Below are positions 19,219-26,023 of a stretch of DNA of 50,384 nucleotides, piece by piece (positions within the stretch are counted from its first letter, which is position 1; each line of letters begins with the position of its first letter). The DNA comes from Pseudomonadota bacterium. Lineage in GTDB: Bacteria; Pseudomonadota; Gammaproteobacteria; Acidiferrobacterales; Acidiferrobacteraceae. Location of the stretch: assembly GCA_021841585.1 (NCBI GenBank), contig JAKBUS010000011.1:1-50384 (forward strand), in the 5' to 3' direction. The notes beneath the pieces are model-generated. The model did no database searches and had not been told where the DNA came from. It was given only the letters and a program-made list of their open reading frames with translations. The position numbers and the translations under genes were made by a program.

Positions 19219-19757
19219 CGGCGCAGACTCGGATCGAGCATCGCGAGCAGGACCTTAAGGAGCGTGGCAATATCCTCGCGTGATCGCGCATCCGCCGTAA
19301 GAATCGGCATACGAAAGCCGTGCGCCGAGGCCCACATCTGATAGGCGGTGATGGAAGGCTTAGGCTGGATGTCTGTGCGCGTGACACCGACGGCCACCGC
19401 CGTCCCGGTAATCGCGTTATTGAAGGCATCCAGATAAAAACCCAGGTCCGCAAACGGATCGGGGCGCGCATTATCCATGAGCAGGACGACACCCAGGCTT
19501 CCCGTCGCGAGAATGTCCCACATGAAGCGAAACCGCTCCTGGCCGGGGGTCCCGTAGAGGTGCAGTTTGCGCCCCCCATCCAGCATGATGAGACCGTAGT
19601 CCATGGCAACCGTGGTGCGGCTCTTGCGCATCGCCACGGCATCGCTGGCGCGCGCCTCGGTAGCCACCACCGGTATGTCGCTGATGGCGCCTATGGCGGT
19701 GGTCTTCCCGGCACCGACCGGACCGGCAAACATGATCTTGTGTTCGACGTCCGCCAT
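19215..19757 (-). CDS. Small Ras-like GTPase (MglA/CvnD-like)
   Basis: 180-residue P-loop GTPase. G1 is GPVGAGKT at 12-19, G2 probably T48/T49, G3 GTPGQERF at 69-76 with the switch II glutamine. G4 reads TRTD (126-129), keeping only the aspartate of the NKxD guanine motif. The family includes CvnD of Streptomyces conservons and MglA polarity switches, whose partners are roadblock proteins like those encoded downstream. ATG 19757 follows immediately after the stop of the upstream gene. The gene overlaps the ABC-phosphatase gene by four bases, so tight stoichiometric coupling is likely. Confidence 0.85.
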   Translation of the reverse strand: MADVEHKIMFAGPVGAGKTTAIGAISDIPVVATEARASDAVAMRKSRTTVAMDYGLIMLDGGRKLHLYGTPGQERFRFMWDILATGSLGVVLLMDNARPDPFADLGFYLDAFNNAITGTAVAVGVTRTDIQPKPSITAYQMWASAHGFRMPILTADARSREDIATLLKVLLAMLDPSLRR

Positions 19758-20387
19758 CTAGCGCCCCGCCAGCCGCTGTAGGATCAGGCTGAAAACATTG
19801 CGCTTGGCATGGGGACGCAACACCGGTGCCTCTGGTTCACGATTCAGAAGGCGCGTGAGACCCGCGCAGTGCGCCGCCGAATACAGCCGATAGATATCCG
19901 GCGCCGCGATGTCGAGCACGTGGCTTGCAAGAATAATGGAGGTGGGATGCCGGCTTAGGAGTGCCGCCAATCGGATAGCTTGGTCGGCCGCGGGCAGGCG
20001 CGTGACGTTCGGCCAGCGCACGAACTCCACGACATCGTAATGGTAACAGTCTTTGACGAGCCGACCTTGCGACGCATGGTAGGCGGCCTGCCATAAGAGC
20101 TCGGCGACATCGTGGCGACCCCCATCCCCGTCGTCGGCGGACACCACCTTGACACGGAAATACGAGGCCGGGAGCGTGCAAAACGTCGCCATATCGTCAA
20201 TGTCGGCGGCAAAGGTCCCTTCGCCCCCGAACACCTTGAGCGTACCACCATCGTCGAGCGCGACCTCGACCGTCTGCCGGTTGGCGACGGCGCGTTGAAT
20301 ATGATGCAACACATGGTCCTCGGGATTGAAATGCGGCGTCTCGCGACGCACGCCGATATCCATGTCGGTCCTCTGTACCGGATTCAT
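19758..20387 (-). CDS. Unrecognised first protein of the GTPase operon
   Basis: Up to 209 residues; I do not recognise the family. The N-terminal half is acidic with beta-rich stretches (TVEVALDDGGTLKVFGG, SYFRVKVVSADDGD). The C-terminal half is helical with WPNVTRLPAADQAIRLAALL and ends in a basic tail HAKRNVFSLILQRLAGR. This could be an effector or a DNA- or protein-binding module. Two starts are possible: ATG 20387, and ATG 20363, which has the better placed AGAGGA. No signal peptide or membrane segment. The stop abuts the GTPase start, so it belongs to the operon. A sigma-54 type promoter lies 80 bases upstream. Confidence 0.75.
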   Translation of the reverse strand: MNPVQRTDMDIGVRRETPHFNPEDHVLHHIQRAVANRQTVEVALDDGGTLKVFGGEGTFAADIDDMATFCTLPASYFRVKVVSADDGDGGRHDVAELLWQAAYHASQGRLVKDCYHYDVVEFVRWPNVTRLPAADQAIRLAALLSRHPTSIILASHVLDIAAPDIYRLYSAAHCAGLTRLLNREPEAPVLRPHAKRNVFSLILQRLAGR

Positions 20388-20466
20388 AGCCCCCTCGACA
20401 TCCCTCGTGCCCTGCGGCGGTTACCGCTCCATGGTCACGACGGGCTCATCTATGGATAAACGCCAC

Positions 20467-20482
20467 TGCAAGGAATATGCCG
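20467..20482 (-). promoter_or_regulatory. Candidate sigma-54 (-24/-12) promoter of the GTPase operon
   Basis: The minus strand reads CGGCATATTCCTTGCA. GG at 20481-20480 and GC at 20469-20468 are separated by exactly 10 bases, and 9 of 12 defined positions match the consensus TGGCACG-N4-TTGCW. Transcription would start near 20456, leaving a 70-90 base leader. The gene next upstream on the same strand encodes a sigma-54 activator. Confidence 0.6.
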
Positions 20483-20908
20483 CCGGGTCCGGGCGCCATG
20501 GGCAACTCGCGTCATGCCCGTAAAATGGGGCGCGCGGGATACGCTTTCATTGAGGCCTCAGTCTGCCCCTGATCTTTGCCAGCCAAGCTTTGAGGTCGAT
20601 GGTGTCGGCGCCACGCCTGGTCCCGCTCATGGCATGGTCGCTTCCACGGGACTTTGTGAATATCAACAATTTTCCTCAGGCCCTGGCTACTTTAAGACCG
20701 CTGAGGATTTGCCCATGAGTCCGCGCGCGACCGAGATACGCCATACCTTGGGCCTTTTTGGCGCACACATATTCTGCTTTGGTGCATCACCACAGGCCGC
20801 GCGTGATTGACGGGCATGCCGCGGGGCCCTGCCTAGGGTTTGCCGGCGGCTGGCGACTCGCCAGGATGACGCGGGTCTTGGTTTATTGGTCGACACCCAT
20901 ACGGGCCT

Positions 20909-20926
20909 TTGTCGGGTAACCGACAA
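20909..20926. promoter_or_regulatory. Palindrome TTGTCGG-N4-CCGACAA
   Basis: Perfect 7-bp inverted repeat with a 4-base centre (TTGTCGGGTAACCGACAA), 44 bases past the activator stop and about 430 bases upstream of the -24/-12 promoter. A related TGTCGA lies at 20895-20890 on the minus strand. It could be an activator binding site. A terminator is less likely because no T-run follows. Confidence 0.45.
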
Positions 20927-20969
20927 TCCGCAAATGACGTGCGACAGCGAGAGGCCCGAAGTGCGGCGG

Positions 20970-22571
20970 CTATCGGCGGGTCGCGCGCCCGTCGCACCGG
21001 TAGGGCGCCGCCGGCAATGCGTAGCGCTTCAACTTCTGATGGATCGCCCGGCGCGTAATCCCCATCTCACGCGCCATGGCGGTCACATTGCCATGATGAC
21101 GCTCAAGCGCATCTTGGAGCATGCGGGTCTCGATGGTGCGCGTGGCCCTGCCTCGGACGGCATGCAACAGCCCGCCGGTAGCCGGCCCCGCGCGCGGCGC
21201 GTCGAGGGCTGTGCGGTCGCGCAATTCGACATCGTCGATGACGCGGCCGGGCGTGAACAAAAACGCGCGCTCCAGGACATTTTCCAGCTCGCGGACATTG
21301 CCGGGCCAGGCATGGCCCATCACCTGTCCCCAGGCGCGATCGCTCAGGGACTTGAGCGGGCCGTCGTGGCGCCGCGCCAAAGCCGCGAGCAAATAATGGA
21401 CCAGACCGGCCACATCCTCTGGGCGCTCCCGCAGGGGCGGGATATAGACCGGCACCACGTTCAGCCGGTAGTAGAGGTCGCTGCGGAATTGGCCGGCGTC
21501 AACCAATGATTCGATCGACTTATTGGCGGCCGCCACCACCCGCACATCGACATGGTGCGTTTGGCCGCCGCCAACCCGCTCATACTCGCCCTCCTGCAAG
21601 ACGCGCAGCAACTTGGCCTGCGAAAAGAGCGGGAGACTATCGATCTCATCTAGAAACAGCGTGCCTTGATCGGCGCGCTCGAAAAGACCACGGTGCAGGC
21701 TATGGGCGCCCGTGAATGCGCCCTTTTCGTGGCCGAAGAGCGTCGTTTCTATGAGGTTGTGCGGCACGGCGCCGCAGTTGACGGCCAGAAACGGCCGGGG
21801 ACTGCGCGGGCTCAGCGTATGGACGGCGCGTGCTATGACCTCTTTGCCGACCCCGGTCTCCCCACTGATGAGGACGCTCGCGCGCGTCGGCGCAACCTGC
21901 TCCACGGCCCGCAGGATCTCGCGCATGGCGCGCGATTCGGCCACGATTGACGGGCGCGTATGCGCGTCTTGCTTGCGCCCGGCCGGACACAGGGCATGGG
22001 CCATCTTTTCGGCAACACGCGTACGGACGTCCGCCAAGGCTTGTCGGGAGACGATCGTCTCGCCCTCGCTTACATACTCATCGCCCATCTGCCCCTCGGC
22101 GATTTCGCGATCCGTGTAGATACACACCTCGCATCGATCATCGCGTAAGGCGATACGCCTTTTTAGCTCGACCTTTGCATAGCCGAAGTTGCGCGCGGCA
22201 ATGCCACCGAAGACCGACGCCGTGGTGCGACACAGCTCCGGGGCATCTTGCACGCGCGCGCCGAATGGGCAGCGCCGATTTTCAACATAAACGACACCAG
22301 GCCCGGCGACCACGGACCGGAACTCCCCGCCGATGGCGTTCTTGATATAGACGATGAGATCGGCATATTGTTCTCGATTCATGCGCTCCGGAAGCTGCAT
22401 CTGATTCCTGGCGTAGAGCTCAAGGCAACTACTGGCCGTAAGCCCCAGATATTCGATGGCCTCGGCACGTACGGCCCCCGACGCCGACCCGGAGAGTTTT
22501 ATGCTTTGCGTCACAAACATCTGCAGGAATGAAAGCGGACTCAAGTCCGCGAGCGGGTCCTTGGTGGGCAT
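20970..22571 (-). CDS. Sigma-54 dependent transcriptional activator with cysteine-bearing sensor domain
   Basis: 533-residue bacterial enhancer-binding protein. Residues about 35-155 form a sensor domain resembling methanogen-output/V4R-like ligand domains, with cysteines C101 (CPFG), C114, C147 and C150 (CEVC), a plausible metal or Fe-S site. The AAA+ core has Walker A GETGVGKE 237-244, the sigma-54 contact loop GAFTGA 284-289, Walker B LFLDEI 305-310 and the R-finger region FRSDLYYRLNV. A Fis-type HTH ends the protein (GNVTAMAREMGITRRAIHQKLKRY). ATG 22571 (MPTKDPLADL) is preferred to 22643, whose extension looks non-coding; GAGGA lies upstream. There is no receiver domain, so it senses a signal directly. 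The downstream GTPase operon is its probable target. Confidence 0.88.
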   Translation of the reverse strand: MPTKDPLADLSPLSFLQMFVTQSIKLSGSASGAVRAEAIEYLGLTASSCLELYARNQMQLPERMNREQYADLIVYIKNAIGGEFRSVVAGPGVVYVENRRCPFGARVQDAPELCRTTASVFGGIAARNFGYAKVELKRRIALRDDRCEVCIYTDREIAEGQMGDEYVSEGETIVSRQALADVRTRVAEKMAHALCPAGRKQDAHTRPSIVAESRAMREILRAVEQVAPTRASVLISGETGVGKEVIARAVHTLSPRSPRPFLAVNCGAVPHNLIETTLFGHEKGAFTGAHSLHRGLFERADQGTLFLDEIDSLPLFSQAKLLRVLQEGEYERVGGGQTHHVDVRVVAAANKSIESLVDAGQFRSDLYYRLNVVPVYIPPLRERPEDVAGLVHYLLAALARRHDGPLKSLSDRAWGQVMGHAWPGNVRELENVLERAFLFTPGRVIDDVELRDRTALDAPRAGPATGGLLHAVRGRATRTIETRMLQDALERHHGNVTAMAREMGITRRAIHQKLKRYALPAAPYRCDGRATRR

Positions 22572-22661
22572 GGCAGGGGTCCTCGGCGGGCCCGTCCCCA
22601 GCGCGCCGGGGACGGGGCGATGCGTGCAGTATAAGGCGGCCAAACCGGGGCGGAAAGCAGA

Positions 22662-22901
22662 CTAACCGTGCCGGCAGGATGTCCGGCACGCGGGGCAAGT
22701 CGCGCTACGGGATGACTCGAGCAGGCGTACCGCTTCCTCGCGGCCACGGGCGCCGTGGCCGTGGAAGGCGGGCGCCGCCGATATGACCCGGCGCAACGGG
22801 CCTTCGCAGCGGGGACAACAGGGTCGCGACGCGTTTATCGGATGCCGGATCGTGAAATGGTTAGCACATTGCGGACAGTGATAATCATAGCTCGGTGCCA
22901 T
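22662..22901 (-). CDS. FmdB-family zinc ribbon protein
   Basis: 79 residues. The N-terminal FmdB/CxxC zinc ribbon has YDYHCPQC...CCPRC spaced as in the family, binding one zinc. It is followed by a low-complexity linker and a second cysteine-containing tail, CPACRTSCRHG. FmdB was named as a putative regulator of formamidase, but its function is not established. ATG 22901 has GGGAG seven bases upstream. The gene lies 75 bp downstream of the carbonic anhydrase gene and could share its transcript. The sigma-54 activator follows about 90 bp further on. Confidence 0.8.
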   Translation of the reverse strand: MAPSYDYHCPQCANHFTIRHPINASRPCCPRCEGPLRRVISAAPAFHGHGARGREEAVRLLESSRSATCPACRTSCRHG

Positions 22902-22976
22902 GGCTGCTCCCGAAACGAAATGCGTGGAACGGAAAAGCGACAGGGACGCCGCCTGCGCGCCCCTGTCGGGCGCCTC

Positions 22977-23630
22977 TTAAGCCCAGCGCGGCGGTTGCCG
23001 GCCGCCGACCCCGAAGTCCGCGGTGGTCGCGTCGGTGCCCTCGCGCGCGGTCTTATCGCGGCGCGGGGCGCGCAGGCGCCGTGTCTCGACCTCCCAGATC
23101 CAGCCGCTGATAGTCACATCCTTCGGGATAAGCGGGTGCGCGCGGAAGGCCTCAATGGTCTTGAGGCAGGTCTCATCCACATCATCCATCATGCCGATCC
23201 ATTTGGCGAATGCGCCTTTTGCCAGCGTGAGCTCCGGCAAGCTCGGGTCGAGCGTCAGCGAGTCGGGGTTCACGCCCCGCTCGCGCAGGGTCTTCTCGAG
23301 GTCGCGCGCGTTGGCTGAGAGCATCCCGCATTGGGTATGCTGAACGATCACGATCTCGCGCGTGCCGAAAAACTGGCAGGTGAGCATGGCCGAGCGGATG
23401 GCATCGTCGGTCACGATCCCGCCGGCATTACGAAAGCAATGCGCGTCACCGCCGCCTGCCGGGGTATCCACGCGGATGCCGAGCGCCTCGTCGACGGGCA
23501 GGCGCTCATCCATGCACGCCAACACCCACAGCCGGCGATTGTTGGGGCCGTCGGCGCCGTACCGGCGCCGCTTGGCCCAGGTGTCGTAGGCGGCAACGCG
23601 CGCCGTCAATTGTTCAGTCAATGTCGTCAT
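22977..23630 (-). CDS. Beta-carbonic anhydrase family protein
   Basis: 217 residues. Zinc ligands C39 (LACMDERL), H98 and C101 (QHTQCGM), and the Asp-Arg dyad D41/R43, are all in place; the class with CMDER resembles the shorter clade D beta-carbonic anhydrases. It would interconvert CO2 and bicarbonate in the cytoplasm, useful to an autotroph. CS2/COS hydrolases of Acidianus, Acidithiobacillus and Thiobacillus belong to the same superfamily and cannot be excluded from sequence alone. ATG 23630 has AAGGAG eight bases upstream. The C-terminal stretch after about residue 185 is basic and probably flexible. It is divergent from the acetyltransferase gene. Confidence 0.88.
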   Translation of the reverse strand: MTTLTEQLTARVAAYDTWAKRRRYGADGPNNRRLWVLACMDERLPVDEALGIRVDTPAGGGDAHCFRNAGGIVTDDAIRSAMLTCQFFGTREIVIVQHTQCGMLSANARDLEKTLRERGVNPDSLTLDPSLPELTLAKGAFAKWIGMMDDVDETCLKTIEAFRAHPLIPKDVTISGWIWEVETRRLRAPRRDKTAREGTDATTADFGVGGRQPPRWA

Positions 23631-23959
23631 GGACGATACTCCTTATGTAGGGGATGATAAGGGCGCGTCGTTTAGCCCGGCACCCCAGCGCCATTGGGGC
23701 AAGGAACGTGCCGAGCCGCGGTTCATGAAAATACAAGCGCTTGCCGCCCGCTTGTGGGAAGTTTTGCTACGCGGAGTTCCGCCCCGCCGCCGTCGACGGC
23801 CGGCATGGCGACGTATTTCGACTGGGAAGTCCCGGTTCACACTAAGAAGGAGATGATCGCGGTGCTCGGCGGTCATGGCGGTTGCGACAGACTGGCCGGT
23901 ACAATCATGAGGCGAGGGGCCGGGCACGCGGCGCCGCGTGCCCGGCGAGGATATTTACC
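23631..23959. other. Divergent intergenic region, 329 bp
   Basis: Between carbonic anhydrase (minus) and acetyltransferase (plus). It contains a 28-bp perfect palindrome near the acetyltransferase start, and a stretch around 23850 with GGAG followed by ATG, but the frame there is not convincing as a gene. No strong promoter hexamer pair was found. Confidence 0.45.
23919..23946. repeat. 28-bp perfect palindrome in acetyltransferase leader
   Basis: The 14 bases from 23919 (GCCGGGCACGCGGC) are followed at once by their reverse complement up to 23946. It ends 13 bases before the ATG at 23960 and touches the ribosome site GAGG (23946-23950 region). It could be an operator or an RNA hairpin that limits translation. 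Confidence 0.85.
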
Positions 23960-24463
23960 ATGGAGCACTCAAGGGCGGGTGATGCGGGGCCTGGGGATTT
24001 GCGGGCGGGACCCCGCATTCGACTTCTCAACGACGACGAGCTTGAGATCATCCTGCCGTTCGTTCAGGCCCTCAACCCTGAGGTGGCGCCGGGGACACTG
24101 GCGGCGCGCCTAAAGGACATGCGCAAAAACGGCTATGGCTGTGCCGCGGCGTATGCCGGCGGGCGCTGCGTGGGGGTCGCCGGCTTGTGGTTTGGGACAC
24201 GCTTCTGGTGCGGGCGCTATGTCGATATCGACAATGTCATCGTCGCAGAGTCATGGCGCGGACGAGGCATCGGACAGGCGCTCATCGGCTGGATCGAGGA
24301 CTACGCCCGGCAGAAAGGCTGCGAGAAAGTGGTGCTCGATGCCTATACCACCAACGAGCGCGCCCACGCCTTCTACCTGCGGCTCGGGTACCGGATCGTC
24401 GGCCTCCATTTCGATAAGGATCTAAGGCCGGCCGGTGACCAGAAAGGGGCGGCGGATACATAG
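23960..24463 (+). CDS. GNAT family N-acetyltransferase
   Basis: 167 residues with one GNAT fold. Motif A is VDIDNVIVAESWRGRGIGQALIGW, containing the acetyl-CoA binding RxxGxG (RGRGIG), and motif B is NERAHAFYLRLGYRI. The substrate is not predictable. ATG 23960 has GAGG about 10 bases upstream; a longer in-frame start at 23882 would pass through the palindrome at 23919-23946 and looks non-coding. It transfers an acetyl group from acetyl-CoA to an amine in the cytoplasm. The convergent neighbour is arfB. Confidence 0.88.
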   Translation: MEHSRAGDAGPGDLRAGPRIRLLNDDELEIILPFVQALNPEVAPGTLAARLKDMRKNGYGCAAAYAGGRCVGVAGLWFGTRFWCGRYVDIDNVIVAESWRGRGIGQALIGWIEDYARQKGCEKVVLDAYTTNERAHAFYLRLGYRIVGLHFDKDLRPAGDQKGAADT

Positions 24464-24523
24464 CCGGCGCGTCGACCACATTTGTCCTTGAGGACGCCGG
24501 GTACCAGCACCCGGAGGACGCGG
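24464..24523. terminator. Possible bidirectional terminator hairpins
   Basis: The short convergent gap between the acetyltransferase and arfB has two small dyads near 24484-24518, GTCC-TTGA-GGAC and CCGGGT-N6-ACCCGG. There are no T-runs, so termination is only suggested. Confidence 0.3.
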
Positions 24524-24946
24524 TCAGTCTCCCTGGGCGACTGGCCGGCGCCGCTCCTTCACCGCGCCGCGGGCGTGCTTGTCAGCGAGACGGCGGCGGC
24601 GCACGGCGGCACTCGGACGGGTCGCGACTCGGCGCTTTGGGACCTCGAGGGCGCGGCGTATCCAATGGACCAGGCGCTCGCGGGCCTCGCGGCGGTTGCG
24701 CTCGCGGGTCCGGAAGGTGTGCGCGCGGATCACAAGGTATCCCTCCTGCGTGATCCGCGGGCGCGCCAGGCGCAATAGACGCGCGCGGACATCCGGCGGC
24801 AAGGCCGCGCTGCCCGCGATGTGAAAGCGCAACTGTACGGCGGTGGCGACCTTGTTCACATTCTGTCCGCCGGGCCCCGGCGAACACATGAATCGCTCCT
24901 CGATCTCATCCTCGGGAAGCGACATATTGGCGGTGATCATGATCAT
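24524..24946 (-). CDS. arfB: Peptidyl-tRNA hydrolase ArfB (ribosome rescue)
   Basis: 140-residue class-I release-factor-like protein that frees ribosomes stalled on non-stop mRNAs. The GGQ motif is at 26-28 within SPGPGGQNVNKVATAVQLR, and there is no codon-recognition domain. The C-terminal third is a strongly basic tail (ARERL...RRRLADKHARGAVKERRRP) that would enter the empty mRNA channel. ATG 24946 (MIMITANMSLPEDEI) fits the E. coli N-terminus MIVISRHV better than GTG 24955; ATG 24940 is also possible. No ribosome site is clear. It is 108 bp downstream of the Nudix-ThiE gene. Confidence 0.93.
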   Translation of the reverse strand: MIMITANMSLPEDEIEERFMCSPGPGGQNVNKVATAVQLRFHIAGSAALPPDVRARLLRLARPRITQEGYLVIRAHTFRTRERNRREARERLVHWIRRALEVPKRRVATRPSAAVRRRRLADKHARGAVKERRRPVAQGD

Positions 24947-25054
24947 GGCCGCCACGATACGCGCGGCGGCCTAGCCCTTCAAGAATCGCGCCACGCGGTA
25001 GCGGGCCGTGGGTGCGCGGCCGCAGGCGGGGGCCTCGACCTGTGCCAGCGTGCC

Positions 25055-26023
25055 TTAGGATGCGCCTAGCCCGGCGTCTTTACCGAAGATCCCGCTGCGC
25101 ACCGCCACACCCTGGGCGAGATGGGTCTCGGCCGTGGCCCGATCCGCGGTGGTCATGCCGCCCAGCGCATAGACCGGCAGCAGCACCCCGGCCGCCAGCT
25201 CGCAAAAGCGCGCCCAGCCAAGCGGTGTCGCGTCGGGATGGCTTGGGGTCGGCTTCACCGGCGAAAGCACCGCAAAATCGCAACCCATGGCCGCCGCGCG
25301 TTGCAATTCCTCGGCATCATGACAAGAGGCCCCGACGAGCGGTGCCGGTGGCCGGGCGTCGAGGCGCGCCAGGCGCGCGGCCGACAGGTGGACCCCGTCG
25401 GCACAGCCCATGAGCTCGCGCGGATCGCCATTGACTACGCAGCGCCCGCCGTAGGGGGCCAGAAGCGCGCACAGGTGCTGGGCATAGGCGCGCAGACGCG
25501 AGGCCGGCCACGGTTCACGCAGCTGCAGGAGGAGGGTGTCGCGAGCCGCGGCGCGCGCGAGCCGCTCCTCGAACAGGGCCTCACCGAGATGATCGACATC
25601 ACTGACGAGATAGAAAGACGGCAGGCGCAGGCGCGCGAGGATCGGGCGATCGGCGGGCAAAAACGGCAGATCCGGCAGCATGTCCGGCGGGCACCAGCGA
25701 ATCTCCTGACCCTCGCGCCCGCGCGCCACGCCCTCGTAGGCATCGACCCGCCAGAACGCAAGATCAATCCCCGGCGGCGCGGCCGCGCGATAATGCGGCA
25801 GAAAGGTGCAGGCCCCGACTGCGATATCGAGCTCCTCATGGAGCTCGCGCCTTAGGGCCTCGCTCTGCGACTCCCCCGGGGCAATCTTTCCGCCAGGAAA
25901 TTCCCAGAGCCCCGCGCCCCTCTTGCCTTCGGGTCTACGGGCGACCAGCACCCGTCCGCCGCCATCCTGGATGATGGCAGCGACGACATGCTCAGGTCCG
26001 GTAGGACCCGTTGATACGCACAT
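25055..26023 (-). CDS. Nudix hydrolase fused to ThiE-like domain
   Basis: 322 residues. The N-terminal MutT-type Nudix domain (about 10-130) has the box GGKIAPGESQSEALRRELHE with EE following, at 44-66, suited to cleaving 8-oxo-dGTP. The C-terminal TIM-barrel domain (about 138-320) is like thiamine phosphate synthase: FYLVSDVD, VNGD, GVHLS, LSPVKPTPSHPDA and YALGGM. This MutT-ThiE fusion is known in gammaproteobacteria; the ThiE part may act in damaged-nucleotide or thiamine metabolism. ATG 26023 lies inside the argJ end (32-base overlap), so translation is probably coupled to argJ. Longer frames extend only into argJ shadow sequence. Confidence 0.88.
   Translation of the reverse strand: MCVSTGPTGPEHVVAAIIQDGGGRVLVARRPEGKRGAGLWEFPGGKIAPGESQSEALRRELHEELDIAVGACTFLPHYRAAAPPGIDLAFWRVDAYEGVARGREGQEIRWCPPDMLPDLPFLPADRPILARLRLPSFYLVSDVDHLGEALFEERLARAAARDTLLLQLREPWPASRLRAYAQHLCALLAPYGGRCVVNGDPRELMGCADGVHLSAARLARLDARPPAPLVGASCHDAEELQRAAAMGCDFAVLSPVKPTPSHPDATPLGWARFCELAAGVLLPVYALGGMTTADRATAETHLAQGVAVRSGIFGKDAGLGAS

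Larger units (their letters stand above)
20388..20969. other. Intergenic region, 582 bp
   Basis: Between the sigma-54 activator gene and the GTPase operon, same strand. It holds the -24/-12 promoter candidate at 20467-20482 and a palindrome at 20909-20926. Short open frames on both strands do not look coding. Its size suits an enhancer region for a sigma-54 activator. Confidence 0.5.
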
